A DNA stretch of 64,000 bases from Chitinophaga sp. (GTDB lineage: Bacteria > Bacteroidota > Bacteroidia > Chitinophagales > Chitinophagaceae). A program made the translations under genes and the position numbers. The notes under the pieces are model-generated. The model was not told where the DNA came from, searched no databases, and saw only the letters and a program-made list of their open reading frames with translations. The stretch spans positions 62,001-126,000 of the forward strand of contig NZ_JAGHZS010000009.1 in NCBI RefSeq assembly GCF_017745275.1, given 5' to 3'. This document shows, in pieces, positions 55,193 through 64,000 of the stretch; the first letter of the stretch is position 1, and each line of letters begins with the position of its first letter.

Positions 55193-55552
55193 ACTCGTTT
55201 TATAGGTCTTCAAAAACTAAAAAGTCCCGTTCCCGGATTAACCGGGACGGGACTTTTCCATTAAGTCATACATGCATTGCCTGGAAAAACGTAGCATGTA
55301 ATCAGCCAATCTATGAAAACCCATTATGAAAATAATGTAAGTATATGACATTACTTTCCATTATTCCGTGAAAGCAATGAATGAACCAGCGAATGATAGA
55401 AAATGCATGTTAAGTGCAGAAAAAAGTGGCGTATTGGCCGCCTGAAATGGCAAAAACACCCCTAAACAGGTAGCATTTAGCCATATAAAACGAACAGACC
55501 CACGCAATGCGCAGGCCTGTTTAATATCGTTCCTCCAACCGAAGGCTGACCT
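55193..55552. terminator. Gene-free stretch with htrA and LytTR terminators
   Basis: 360 bp between convergent genes. A strong hairpin with one bulge (AAAAGTCCCGT..., 55220-55257) ends htrA. A weaker, mismatched hairpin AACAGaCC...GGcCTGTT (55493-55521) may end the minus-strand LytTR gene. Between them (about 55258-55490) I see no gene or repeat. Confidence 0.75.
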
Positions 55553-56314
55553 CTATAGATTAATCACACCTTTAAGCTGTGTAAAGAATTCATCTTTTTT
55601 ACGGGAAGAAATCGGGATATTCTTTTGATCGCTCATCACCACGGCTGTGCCGAGGCCTTTGATAATTTTCACGATGTGGTGAATATTGATAAGGAAAGAC
55701 TTATGCACCCGATAAAATCCTTTATCAGACAGCATTTCCTCATATTCCTTCAATGATTTTGAAATGAGATGAGACACATTATTGATGAGCTGAATCTTCG
55801 TATAACTATCAAATGCTTCACAATAAATGATATCTTTCAGGTCAATCACATTATACCCGTCATTAACGGGGATAACGATCTTGGAGAAAGCATTATCATT
55901 ATTTTTGACGTAATCCTTCAGGATAGACGCCAATTCATTGAGCCGGCCCTTCTTGCTCTTCTTTACCTTTTCCAGGGCATCTTCCACCTCACTCACCTTA
56001 ATGGGTTTCAATAAATAGTCTAACGCCGCAAACTTAATGGCTTGCAGTGCATATTCCTGAAACGCGGTGATAAAAATGACTTCAAAATTCAGTACAGGAA
56101 ACATCTCCAATAGCTGAAACCCATTGTGTGGTGGCATCTCAATATCAAGAAACAGTACATCAATGGGGTTATTCTTAATCATTTCTGCCGCCTCATTGAT
56201 ATTTTGCGCTTCACCGACAACCGTTACATCCTTGCAGTAGTTCTCCAGTATATTGCGCAAAATATGAATGTTGCGGACTTCATCGTCTACAATGGCAGCT
56301 TTTATATTACTCAT
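55553..56314 (-). CDS. LytTR-family response regulator
   Basis: A 253-residue regulator: receiver domain at residues 1-120 with acidic pair D10/D11 and phospho-acceptor D57 (VLFLDIEMP), then a LytTR DNA-binding domain (about 150-250; DIIYCEAFDSYTKIQL, FYRVHKSFLINIHHI). It is the output of the kinase gene, whose stop overlaps its start by 4 bp (ATGA type), so translation is coupled. Targets are unknown; LytTR sites are often pairs of short direct repeats upstream of envelope or surface genes. Confidence 0.95.
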   Translation of the reverse strand: MSNIKAAIVDDEVRNIHILRNILENYCKDVTVVGEAQNINEAAEMIKNNPIDVLFLDIEMPPHNGFQLLEMFPVLNFEVIFITAFQEYALQAIKFAALDYLLKPIKVSEVEDALEKVKKSKKGRLNELASILKDYVKNNDNAFSKIVIPVNDGYNVIDLKDIIYCEAFDSYTKIQLINNVSHLISKSLKEYEEMLSDKGFYRVHKSFLINIHHIVKIIKGLGTAVVMSDQKNIPISSRKKDEFFTQLKGVINL

Positions 56315-59247
56315 AACATCTTAACAATGGGAATCAGTATTTCAACTAAGGTACCTTCCTTATTGCCGAAACCAGATTTAAATTTATCAATAATTTCTAA
56401 CTTTCCAACACTTCCATTAAAAGATTTTATAATCTGCAACCGCTCCTTAATCACGCTAAGTGCAGTAGACTCGTGTTTAATGAGCCTCGAACTTTTAATG
56501 CTATTTGACTTATCCCAGCCTATTCCGTCATCATCTACAGAACAATATAAGAGATCATCTACAATTTCCAGCCTGATTTCCAGGTAACCACTTATATTCT
56601 TTGGTGCCAGCCCGTGTTTAATGGCATTTTCCACGATAGGCTGAATAATCATCGGCGGAATGTAAATGGTATACTCCTTCAGGGCTTCTTCCAGGATGAA
56701 TTGATACTTGAAGGAATGTGCAAACCGTATTTTTTCCAGCTCCAGGTACCGGGTCAGGAAGGCAATTTCCTCTTCCAGCGAAATGTAAGACTTACGGGAG
56801 TTGTTGAGCATCTGCCGCATCAGCGTAGCAAAATCTGCCAGGAAATTGAGGGCTTGTTTTTCCTCTTTCTCCAGGATGAGATGCTGTACGGAATTCAGGG
56901 AGTTAAAAATAAAATGCGGATTCATCTGGTTGGTCAGCGCTTTGGCTTCCAACTCAGCAATGCGCCGGTTGTATTCGGTTTTTCGCTTTTCTGCCTGCTT
57001 GATACGCCTGATGATGTAACGCAATCCCACCAATACCAACAACAACCCTGCCAGTAAGAGAATACCTCTTGCCCACCATTGCTGATACCACCTCGGCAGT
57101 ATGTTCACATCTATATTCAGGGTGTTGGACCAGTTGCTTTTATATTTGCGGGCCCTCACCATCAATTTATAACTCCCTGGTTGTAAATCAGGGAACGGGA
57201 TAATGTTCGACATGGTAGTTACCCAACCGTTAGTCGTATCTCCCGAAAAATTATACTGGTATTCTACCAGATCCGGCAGGTCAAAAACGATGGTACCAAA
57301 TTCTGCTTCAAAAGAAGCCTTTCTTTTGTACAGGTGAACAAACGCATTGGCGGCCAGGAAAGTACTGTCACCATAGCGGATATTATTCAGGTAGATGACC
57401 GGCGGCACCGTGTCTACCGGGATATGATCGCCATTAAAATAGCACAGGCCGTTGGAGGTGGCGATATACAGCTTATCATGATCCGAATATACCCCACGGA
57501 TATCGTCAGACATCAGGCCATCGTTGGAAGTGATATTGCGTGTAATGGATTGTGTTTTCACATCAATCACGGACACACCACGGTTAGTAGCAACATACAG
57601 GCGGCCTATGCCATCGTAGTAAAGCTGCTGACAAATATCGCTGGCCAGGTTGTTGGCAGATGCGAGGTGTTTTACAATCGCGTCATGCTGCATCTCATAA
57701 ATTCCCTGATCGCTGGTACCAATCCACAGGGAGCCGTCAATCCATTTCAGGTCTTTGATATTCACCTTACGCAGGGTATCCGGGCCGGCAGGCAGCAGTT
57801 GTTTTTTCCGGTCCGTGCAAAAATAAAGTCCGCTGTTAGTCCCTACATAATATTCAGAATCATTGACACAGGCAATGGAAGTTACAAGCATATCCAGGTC
57901 GCCGATGGTGTAATCATCCAGTGCGATCACCTGGTTTTTCGCTGCTACCCTGATTTTCCCGCCAGGCGATACATCCACATCCTTTAGCATCCTGATAGTT
58001 TTCAGGAGAGATGTTTTATGCGTCAGCGTATTAAAATCATACAGTCCGTTATCGGTGCCTATGAGTGCGTGATCGTCTTTATGTGGCAGTATCGTTAACA
58101 GGCTGTTACGTCCGGAACTGGTATCCACGGTAAACTGGCTGCTGATGTGTCCTTCGCCATCCATTGTATTGAGTACACCGGCACTTTGCCCGATCAGCAA
58201 CAGGTTATTTTTTTTGTCTTTGCTCACGCTGAAAATGGAATGCGAGTAAAGACCGTTGGTATTATCGAGATAGCTGAAATAAAAATTTTTGTAGGGGATA
58301 TTATACACGCCATCGCCGAAAGTGGTAATCCAGATGTTACCGTCCCGGTCTTTCAACAGGGAGGTGATGTAGTGGTTATCGAGTAATTTGATCTTCTTTT
58401 TCTCGTTTTTGAAGTATCCTTTCAGGAAAAACAATGCACGCTGGGTGCCTACCCAGAGGTTGTCATTATCCACACACAGGTGGCTGATATCATCATGGAT
58501 ACCCCATTCTGCGCCGTTGAAAAAGCACAGGGCATGCGAGGCGGTATAGGACCAGATGGTATTCCGCATGATAACGATGGCGCTGTCCTGGAGGCGGGTG
58601 CGTAATTCAGGTGCATCTAACGGATACGGACATACGGGATCTATTTTCTGATTCGGATTAGCGGGATCACTTAAACTTTCCAGGTGAAAAAAGGCATCTA
58701 ACGGATGGAAGATGTTATAATTCCTCATCATGAAAAGCAGGTCGGCACCCGATTTTCCAAATTTATCGTAGGTGGTTTCCTTACCGTTGTATTGTACAAT
58801 GCGGTTGTTGGTGTTCAGGAACCAGATCAATCCACCTCCTTTGCCTTCAAAAGCGTATTGCATATAATGGCTGCGGCTGTTGAAGATGAGGGAGCTATCA
58901 TTTTCTTCGCTGTGAATAACTGATTTCTTGTAAAAAGAGGGTTTTCCGTTGAGGGTAAAAAACCAAACCCGTCCCTGTGAATCGGCGGCCAGTTTGACGA
59001 CGTCGTTATCTGTGAGCCCGTCTTTTTTAGCGTAGTTACGAAAGCGTTTTCCGTCGAATTTACTTACGCCCGTGGGAGTAGCAAACCATATGAAACCGTC
59101 TTTATCCTGCACAGCAGCATAAACAGTGGCGTTGGCCAGTCCGTCCTTTACATTGTAGTTACGGATCATCAGCCCCTGGGCCAGCGTATTGGTAACGGTG
59201 CAAAAGAAGGCCAGCGCCCATAACATTATGTAACGGCTCAAGGGCAT
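56311..59247 (-). CDS. Two-component propeller sensor histidine kinase (LytS/His_kinase type)
   Basis: A 978-residue sensor. Signal peptide (residues 1-23), then a periplasmic seven-bladed-type two-component-regulator propeller (for example DKDGFIWFATPTGVSKFDG, NLWVGTQRALF), a Y_Y_Y domain (about 640-715), one membrane helix (GILLLAGLLLVLVGLRYII) and a His_kinase domain with the phospho-acceptor His in NPHFIFNSLNSVQ and an HATPase region (PIVENAIKHG). Propeller kinases usually sense surface glycan or other nutrient fragments, but no SusCD or hydrolase lies beside this pair. It precedes the LytTR gene on the minus strand. Confidence 0.93.
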   Translation of the reverse strand: MPLSRYIMLWALAFFCTVTNTLAQGLMIRNYNVKDGLANATVYAAVQDKDGFIWFATPTGVSKFDGKRFRNYAKKDGLTDNDVVKLAADSQGRVWFFTLNGKPSFYKKSVIHSEENDSSLIFNSRSHYMQYAFEGKGGGLIWFLNTNNRIVQYNGKETTYDKFGKSGADLLFMMRNYNIFHPLDAFFHLESLSDPANPNQKIDPVCPYPLDAPELRTRLQDSAIVIMRNTIWSYTASHALCFFNGAEWGIHDDISHLCVDNDNLWVGTQRALFFLKGYFKNEKKKIKLLDNHYITSLLKDRDGNIWITTFGDGVYNIPYKNFYFSYLDNTNGLYSHSIFSVSKDKKNNLLLIGQSAGVLNTMDGEGHISSQFTVDTSSGRNSLLTILPHKDDHALIGTDNGLYDFNTLTHKTSLLKTIRMLKDVDVSPGGKIRVAAKNQVIALDDYTIGDLDMLVTSIACVNDSEYYVGTNSGLYFCTDRKKQLLPAGPDTLRKVNIKDLKWIDGSLWIGTSDQGIYEMQHDAIVKHLASANNLASDICQQLYYDGIGRLYVATNRGVSVIDVKTQSITRNITSNDGLMSDDIRGVYSDHDKLYIATSNGLCYFNGDHIPVDTVPPVIYLNNIRYGDSTFLAANAFVHLYKRKASFEAEFGTIVFDLPDLVEYQYNFSGDTTNGWVTTMSNIIPFPDLQPGSYKLMVRARKYKSNWSNTLNIDVNILPRWYQQWWARGILLLAGLLLVLVGLRYIIRRIKQAEKRKTEYNRRIAELEAKALTNQMNPHFIFNSLNSVQHLILEKEEKQALNFLADFATLMRQMLNNSRKSYISLEEEIAFLTRYLELEKIRFAHSFKYQFILEEALKEYTIYIPPMIIQPIVENAIKHGLAPKNISGYLEIRLEIVDDLLYCSVDDDGIGWDKSNSIKSSRLIKHESTALSVIKERLQIIKSFNGSVGKLEIIDKFKSGFGNKEGTLVEILIPIVKML

Positions 59248-59279
59248 CGGATCGTTTTAATAATTTATTGCAGCGGAAA

Positions 59280-59391
59280 AAATTACGAATTACAAATTAC
59301 GAATTACGGATTTGTGAGCAAAAGATAGCGAATGATCTCCTTATCTAATCTTCCCACAAATCCGTAATTCCTAATTTGTAATTCGTAATTT
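59280..59391. repeat. Long intergenic inverted repeat, copy G
   Basis: 37-nt arms (59280-59316, 59355-59391), one mismatch, 38-nt loop. The arms are made of TTACGAATTAC-like words rather than AGCTTTT words, so it may be a separate subfamily. It lies between the proS stop and the kinase start on the minus strand. Confidence 0.93.
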
Positions 59392-59394
59392 CTT

Positions 59395-60870
59395 CTAGTA
59401 CGCTCTTGCGAACAGCACCCTTTCTTTGGACGGTTTGCCGGTCAGAATACAAGTGCCTGCTTCCTGCGGGTTGTTGAGCGGAATGCAGCGGATCGTAGCT
59501 TTGGTACGTTCCTTTATCTGTTCTTCTGTTTCAGCAGTACCATCCCAGTGAGCAGAGATGAAGCCTCCTTTCTCGTCCAATACTTTCTCAAACTCTTCGA
59601 AAGTATCTACGCGGGTGATGTGGCTGTCGCGGTACGCTTTCGCTTTATTAAAGAGGTTGAGCTGAATTTCTTCCAGCAGTTCCTGTATGCGGTCTGGTAA
59701 GCCATCCAGCGACAGGCTCATTTTTTCTTTGGTATCGCGGCGGGTTACTTCGGCCACGTTATTTTCGAGATCTCTCGCGCCGATGGCTATACGAACAGGT
59801 ACGCCTTTCATTTCGTACTCTGCGAATTTCCATCCCGGGCGGTTGTTGTCGGAGTCGTCGTATTTCACGCTGATACCGGCTTTCCTCAGTTCTTTTACGA
59901 TGACATTTACTTTTTCATCGAGACCAGCTTTCTGATCCGGGCCTTTATAGATTGGCACAATCACTACCTGTGTAGGTGCAATTCTAGGAGGCAGTACCAG
60001 TCCCTGGTCGTCGCTGTGTACCATGATGAGCGCTCCGATGAGGCGGGTGGATACACCCCAGGAGGTAGCCCAAACATAGTCGAGTTTATTTTCCTTGTTG
60101 GAGAACTGTACTTCAAATGCTTTGGCAAAGTTCTGGCCGAGGAAGTGAGAGGTACCGGCCTGTAGGGCTTTACCGTCCTGCATCATAGCTTCCACGCAAT
60201 AGGTTTCTACTGCACCGGCAAATCTTTCGCTGGGAGATTTGATACCACGCACAACAGGTACAGCCATATAGTTTTCGGCAAAATCAGCGTAGATGTTCAA
60301 CATCTGTTCTGTTTCAGCGATCGCTTCTTCAGCGGTAGCGTGTGCGGTATGTCCTTCCTGCCAGAGGAATTCGGTGGTACGGAGGAAAAGGCGGGTACGC
60401 ATTTCCCAGCGTACTACGTTTGCCCATTGGTTAATGAGCAATGGCAGGTCGCGGTAAGATTGAATCCAGTCTTTATATGTATTCCAGATAATTGTTTCAG
60501 AAGTAGGGCGAACGATCAGTTCTTCGGTCAGCCGGGCTTCCGGATCCACGATAACGCCGCCACCGTCGGGGTCGTTTTTCAGGCGATAGTGGGTTACAAC
60601 AGCGCATTCTTTAGCGAATCCTTCTACGTGGGCTGCTTCTTTACTCAGGAAGCTTTTAGGGATGAACAGCGGGAAGTAAGCATTCTGGTGGCCAGTTTCC
60701 TTAAATTTACGGTCCAGTATATCGCGCATGGCTTCCCACAAAGCAAATCCATATGGTTTAATTACCATACAGCCTTTTACTGCGGAATAATCTGCCAGGC
60801 CGCCTTTCAATACCAGGTCGTTATACCACTTTGAATAATCTTCCGAACGGGCTGTAATCTCTTTACTCAT
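59395..60870 (-). CDS. proS: Prolyl-tRNA synthetase (short, ProS type 3)
   Basis: A 491-residue class II aminoacyl-tRNA synthetase that charges tRNA-Pro. Motif 2 region [20 protein letters not shown] and motif 3 region [20 protein letters not shown] are present, followed by the anticodon-binding domain and a C-terminal zinc-type domain (LFARAY end). The short form without the editing insertion matches the archaeal/eukaryote-like ProS that is common in Bacteroidota. A -7 element TAATTTTG on the minus strand (60933-60940) gives a leader of about 55 nt. Confidence 0.96.
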   Translation of the reverse strand: MSKEITARSEDYSKWYNDLVLKGGLADYSAVKGCMVIKPYGFALWEAMRDILDRKFKETGHQNAYFPLFIPKSFLSKEAAHVEGFAKECAVVTHYRLKNDPDGGGVIVDPEARLTEELIVRPTSETIIWNTYKDWIQSYRDLPLLINQWANVVRWEMRTRLFLRTTEFLWQEGHTAHATAEEAIAETEQMLNIYADFAENYMAVPVVRGIKSPSERFAGAVETYCVEAMMQDGKALQAGTSHFLGQNFAKAFEVQFSNKENKLDYVWATSWGVSTRLIGALIMVHSDDQGLVLPPRIAPTQVVIVPIYKGPDQKAGLDEKVNVIVKELRKAGISVKYDDSDNNRPGWKFAEYEMKGVPVRIAIGARDLENNVAEVTRRDTKEKMSLSLDGLPDRIQELLEEIQLNLFNKAKAYRDSHITRVDTFEEFEKVLDEKGGFISAHWDGTAETEEQIKERTKATIRCIPLNNPQEAGTCILTGKPSKERVLFARAY

Positions 60871-60932
60871 AAAAATTATAACTTATTTATATTTCGTTAT
60901 TTTTAAGACCTTTTCAACTCAATTTGTCGTGT

Positions 60933-60940
60933 CAAAATTA
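60933..60940 (-). promoter_or_regulatory. -7 promoter element for proS
   Basis: CAAAATTA on the plus strand reads TAATTTTG on the minus strand, an exact match to TAnnTTTG. No T-box-like leader is seen; the rest of the 60871-61157 intergenic region holds nothing recognisable. Confidence 0.5.
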
Positions 60941-61157
60941 AATCTGCCCTACAGTCGAAAAAGGCTGGATTGGCTTAGTTTTTGTCACTTTAATTATGAA
61001 AGAGGAAAATTCCACAAACATAGATGAAAAACATAACTGTGCAAATAGTTATCAGAAAATAATATCACCTAGACTATGTTATTGTAACTTTCTTCCACAG
61101 AAATCCGTTAAAAAGAAGTAAATTTACTACACGAATCACGCTTAAAACATATTTCAA

Positions 61158-62216
61158 ATGAAGCCTATATTATACATCGGACTGGCTGCATCGCTCGCAT
61201 TGGGCGCTTGTTCCAGTACCTATAAAACGGCTCAGACACCGGATGATGTCTACTATTCTCCGCGTCAACAGCAGCGTACCTATGCCTCTAACAACGGTTC
61301 GAATGGCAATAGCCGTCAGGATGAAAATGATGCGAACTACGTACAGGGCACCCAGGACGATGGTGGTAACTATGTGACATACCAGGATGAAGACCAGGGA
61401 GATTATCAACGTCGTTTGAACAGATTTGGTTCCAATGGAAGCAGCTATTCCGGTAGTTACTGGGATGGTTATAACGATGCTGCCAACATGTATATGATGA
61501 ACAGTTATGGTCTTGGCTACGGATATGGCAGCGGCTTTGGATTGGGTTACAGCCCATACAGCAGCTTCTATGGTCCGTCTTTCAGCTTCGGCCTTGGCTG
61601 GGGAATGGGTGGCTACTATAGCCCATGGAGCATGGGCTACTATGGCGGATTTGGTTATCCATACATCGGCAGCTACTGGCCTTCTTACTACTACCCTTAC
61701 TATGGTGGTGGATGGTATGGCGGTGGCTATTACGGACATGGCGGCTATTATGGTCATGGCGGATACTATGGTGGAGGATACTACCGTACCCGTCCATCTA
61801 ATTCTTACGGTACGGTTAACTCCAGTGGTGAAAGAATTTCAAGACCTAACTATACCAACGGTGGTAACGTGAGTGGTGGCGGTGGATATACCCGTCCTAA
61901 CAGAACCGGTACTTTCCAGCCAGCTAATGGTGGTAGTGGCAGTGTAAATCCAGGTGGTGGTACCGTTGACAGACCACGCCGGATATTCCAGCAGTCCAGT
62001 TCAGAAAGACCAGTGACCAGACCTTCTTACGATAATAGCAATAGCGGCAATAACGGTGGTTATTCCCGTCCGCAACGTGTAGAATATAGCAGGCCAACTC
62101 CTTCTCCGGCACCTAGCTACTCACCACCATCAGGCGGCGGTGGCCGTATCGGTGGAGGTAACAGCGGCGGTGGCGGCGGCGGCGGATACAGTCGCCCATC
62201 CAGGGGAGGCCGTTAA
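61158..62216 (+). CDS. Gly/Tyr-rich low-complexity lipoprotein
   Basis: A 352-residue probable lipoprotein (signal ending LGACSSTYKTA, lipobox Cys18). Residues 20-95 are Gln/Asn/Asp-rich; residues 100-220 are dominated by Gly and Tyr (GWYGGGYYGHGGYYGHGG); the last 110 residues are Gly/Ser/Pro/Arg-rich with repeated RPSY or SRP motifs. Such composition is seen in self-assembling or polysaccharide-contacting surface proteins. No domain is recognised. It is followed by a strong terminator, so it is monocistronic. The DNA repeats come from the repeated Gly-Tyr codons and are not a mobile element. Confidence 0.8.
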   Translation: MKPILYIGLAASLALGACSSTYKTAQTPDDVYYSPRQQQRTYASNNGSNGNSRQDENDANYVQGTQDDGGNYVTYQDEDQGDYQRRLNRFGSNGSSYSGSYWDGYNDAANMYMMNSYGLGYGYGSGFGLGYSPYSSFYGPSFSFGLGWGMGGYYSPWSMGYYGGFGYPYIGSYWPSYYYPYYGGGWYGGGYYGHGGYYGHGGYYGGGYYRTRPSNSYGTVNSSGERISRPNYTNGGNVSGGGGYTRPNRTGTFQPANGGSGSVNPGGGTVDRPRRIFQQSSSERPVTRPSYDNSNSGNNGGYSRPQRVEYSRPTPSPAPSYSPPSGGGGRIGGGNSGGGGGGGYSRPSRGGR

Positions 62217-62230
62217 TAAAACATTACAAG

Positions 62231-62266
62231 ATAAGCGTAGCCTAAAAACCTACGCTTATTTTTTAT
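62231..62266 (+). terminator. Rho-independent terminator
   Basis: Perfect 10-bp stem ATAAGCGTAG/CTACGCTTAT (62231-62240, 62250-62259) followed by a T-run. Confidence 0.92.
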
Positions 62267-62371
62267 CTTCATACAAGGTTTTGCCCATATAACCGTTATA
62301 CTCATTGCAGCACACGTTAGCATCAGTAGAATAGCCTGCAAAGCAAATCTCATTTATTAAGTTTTCAGATC

Positions 62372-63937
62372 ATGATTAAAAGACTTTATCCTCTTTTAGG
62401 CGGCTTGTTTTTATCTGCAACAGCCATGGCCCAAAGCTCCAACGACGCATTGCTTTATTCTCCCAATCAACCGCATGGTACTGCCAGAACACAAGCATTG
62501 GGTGGAGCCGGTATAGGTCTTGGAGGAGATTATTCATCCGCACATCTTAACCCGGCAGGTATTGCCATTTTTAAAACCGGCGAATTCCATATTTCCGCAG
62601 GAGTAGGTATTTCCCAGTTTACCTCTAATTACCTTGGCAACGGCCAACTTGATAATAAAGGCAACCGTTCTAATTTCCAAATGCCTTCTATTGGTGTGAT
62701 AATGGCAACTAATAAAAACAGTGGCAGCAGCACCTGGAACAATATTACCTTCTCATTGGGCATGGAGCGTTTAGCGAACTACAATAATAAAATGGCCATC
62801 GCAGGACGCAATAATCAAACCTCTCTTTCTGATGCGTGGGTGGATGATTTCTTTGATCAAAGCGTTAGTGATGCCACATTGGGACTCGGTTTTGATCTTG
62901 GCTATTATACCGGCATGATACATAAACATGCCAATGCCCCTGGTGATACATCTATTATTTCCCAGGCATCTCCCCTCAGACCCGGTGGTGGCCTGCCAGG
63001 CATACAACAAAGAGGGACTATCGAGACAGAAGGTGGTTTGAATGAATACTCATTTGCAATTGGCGGTAATTATGGCGATCGCCTGTACATAGGTGCCAGT
63101 CTTAATTTGCCCAGCATCAATTATAAAGAAACACTTAACTGGTCAGAAGATGATGCCAGCTCTGATAAAAACAACGGATTTGCCTATTTCGATTATACCA
63201 AACGCCTGAAACGTACCGGATTAGGATTTGGCGCCAAACTGGGTATCCTGTATAAAGTATCTGATCACTTCAGATTGGGTGGTACTTTCGCAACACCTAC
63301 CTGGTATTCTATTCACGACAGCTACACTGCTGAATTCCACTCCGACATCGAAAATAATCAGGGAGAAGTTTCTGCTTACTCCGTTGACCTGGCACAAGGA
63401 TTTCCTACAGAAAATGATTATCACTATACGGCTCCTTTACGCGCAGGAGCAGGTGCTTCCTACTTTTTCGGCAACCTGGCGGAGCCTAAAACAACACAAG
63501 GATTCATTACAGCAGATTACGAATATGTGAATCAATCTTCCGGCAAATTCAAATATAATAACGGCAAGGCGGCAACCGGCGTGAATGATAATATTAGTGC
63601 TATCTATAAAGCTACTTCCAATATTCGTGCAGGCGCCGAAGTTAGATTCCAGGCCATGTACGCTGTCAGACTTGGCTTTGCTGCCTATGGCAATCCATAT
63701 ACTAATGATGCGTACAACGCAGGTATAGATGCCTCCCGTAAAGTATACAGTGGTGGGTTAGGTTTCCGCAACAAAGGTTTCTATGCAGATCTTACCTATA
63801 GCTACACACAGGGTGATGACAGATACCAGCCATATACCATATATCAGGCGGCCGGCCAGCCTAACCTGAGCCCGAAAGCAGCTACCCTGGCGTATAACAG
63901 GAGTAATATATTGCTGACCATTGGATTTAAATTCTAA
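62372..63937 (+). CDS. OmpP1/FadL/TodX-family outer membrane transport protein
   Basis: A 521-residue outer membrane barrel protein of the FadL superfamily. Signal peptide MIKRLYPLLGGLFLSATAMA. Family marks are the N-terminal hatch region TARTQALGGAGIGLGGDYSS and NPAGIAIFKTGEFHIS, and a C-terminal barrel ending in RSNILLTIGFKF with a final aromatic residue. FadL-type porins let hydrophobic compounds cross the outer membrane by lateral diffusion. Bacteroidota members are often annotated hemin receptor without proof. No TonB box or plug is present. Confidence 0.9.
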   Translation: MIKRLYPLLGGLFLSATAMAQSSNDALLYSPNQPHGTARTQALGGAGIGLGGDYSSAHLNPAGIAIFKTGEFHISAGVGISQFTSNYLGNGQLDNKGNRSNFQMPSIGVIMATNKNSGSSTWNNITFSLGMERLANYNNKMAIAGRNNQTSLSDAWVDDFFDQSVSDATLGLGFDLGYYTGMIHKHANAPGDTSIISQASPLRPGGGLPGIQQRGTIETEGGLNEYSFAIGGNYGDRLYIGASLNLPSINYKETLNWSEDDASSDKNNGFAYFDYTKRLKRTGLGFGAKLGILYKVSDHFRLGGTFATPTWYSIHDSYTAEFHSDIENNQGEVSAYSVDLAQGFPTENDYHYTAPLRAGAGASYFFGNLAEPKTTQGFITADYEYVNQSSGKFKYNNGKAATGVNDNISAIYKATSNIRAGAEVRFQAMYAVRLGFAAYGNPYTNDAYNAGIDASRKVYSGGLGFRNKGFYADLTYSYTQGDDRYQPYTIYQAAGQPNLSPKAATLAYNRSNILLTIGFKF

Positions 63938-63950
63938 GACTACACGTTTT

Positions 63951-63994
63951 TATAAAAGAAAGGCCCCTGCGGATGCAGGGGCCTTTCTTTTATA
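63951..63994 (+). terminator. Strong terminator with 20-bp perfect stem
   Basis: Arms 63951-63970 and 63975-63994 pair perfectly over 20 nt with a 4-nt loop; the core is AGGCCCCTGC/GCAGGGGCCT flanked by A- and T-rich ends, allowing use in both directions. Confidence 0.95.
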
Positions 63995-64000
63995 AAATAT

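Noticed and set aside
61170-61757. Long minus-strand frame opposite the Gly/Tyr-rich lipoprotein
   Set aside because: It is the complement of repeated Gly-Tyr codons, is rich in Ile/Thr/Val without domain features, and lies wholly inside a well-supported lipoprotein gene.

Overview
The window looks like a chromosomal segment of a Bacteroidota bacterium, most likely of the Chitinophaga/Chitinophagaceae type. The supporting signs are SusC/SusD pairs, an Oar-like TonB-linked receptor, a periplasmic-propeller sensor kinase with a LytTR regulator, a fused RibBA, start regions without strong Shine-Dalgarno sequences, and many copies of the Bacteroidota -7 promoter word TAnnTTTG. No rRNA, tRNA, CRISPR array, phage or insertion sequence was found. 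Most of the window is ordinary single-copy core genome.

Layout. 0-2 kb: the end of an HdrC-like Fe-S protein, its HdrB-like CCG-domain partner and a small conserved protein. 2.1-7.1 kb: an envelope/secretion operon (miaB, sigma-54 activator, lptE, a repeat-containing protein, secG). 7.2-16.6 kb: mltG, a BrkB-family membrane protein, a redoxin, an M14 peptidase, gamma-glutamyltransferase, a DinB-fold protein, a lipoprotein and an alpha-oxoamine-synthase-like enzyme. 16.8-17.5 kb: a small AT-rich island with two short unknown genes. 17.6-24.1 kb: a SusC-SusD-fasciclin-DUF5007-like uptake cluster without hydrolases. 24.8-31 kb: a giant TamB-like protein and ribBA. 31.4-40.2 kb: an Oar-like receptor, an astacin protease, an OmpA protein and a siderophore-type TonB receptor. 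40.2-46.3 kb: two alpha/beta hydrolases and a four-gene amidoligase cluster (ATP-grasp, GCS2 ligase, class I glutamine amidotransferase, ATP-grasp-like protein). 46.4-53.3 kb: unknown envelope proteins, a RidA homologue, a rhodanese, a PASTA protein, ddl, tandem ferredoxins and an acyl-CoA reductase. 53.6-64 kb: an HtrA protease, the LytTR/propeller kinase pair, proS, a Gly/Tyr-rich lipoprotein and a FadL-type porin.

Two things stand out. The first is the 40-46 kb cluster, which looks like a pathway for making and trimming a small peptide or amide of unknown identity; it sits beside a TonB receptor and an enterochelin-esterase-like hydrolase. The second is a family of seven long intergenic inverted repeats (arms 21-50 nt) built from AGCTTTTAGC/AAAGCAAAAAGCTAT-like words. 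The sequences differ between copies but the two arms of each copy match each other, and some arms run into stop codons or abut a start codon.

All functions are assigned by reading translated sequences and recognising family motifs. No database search was possible.
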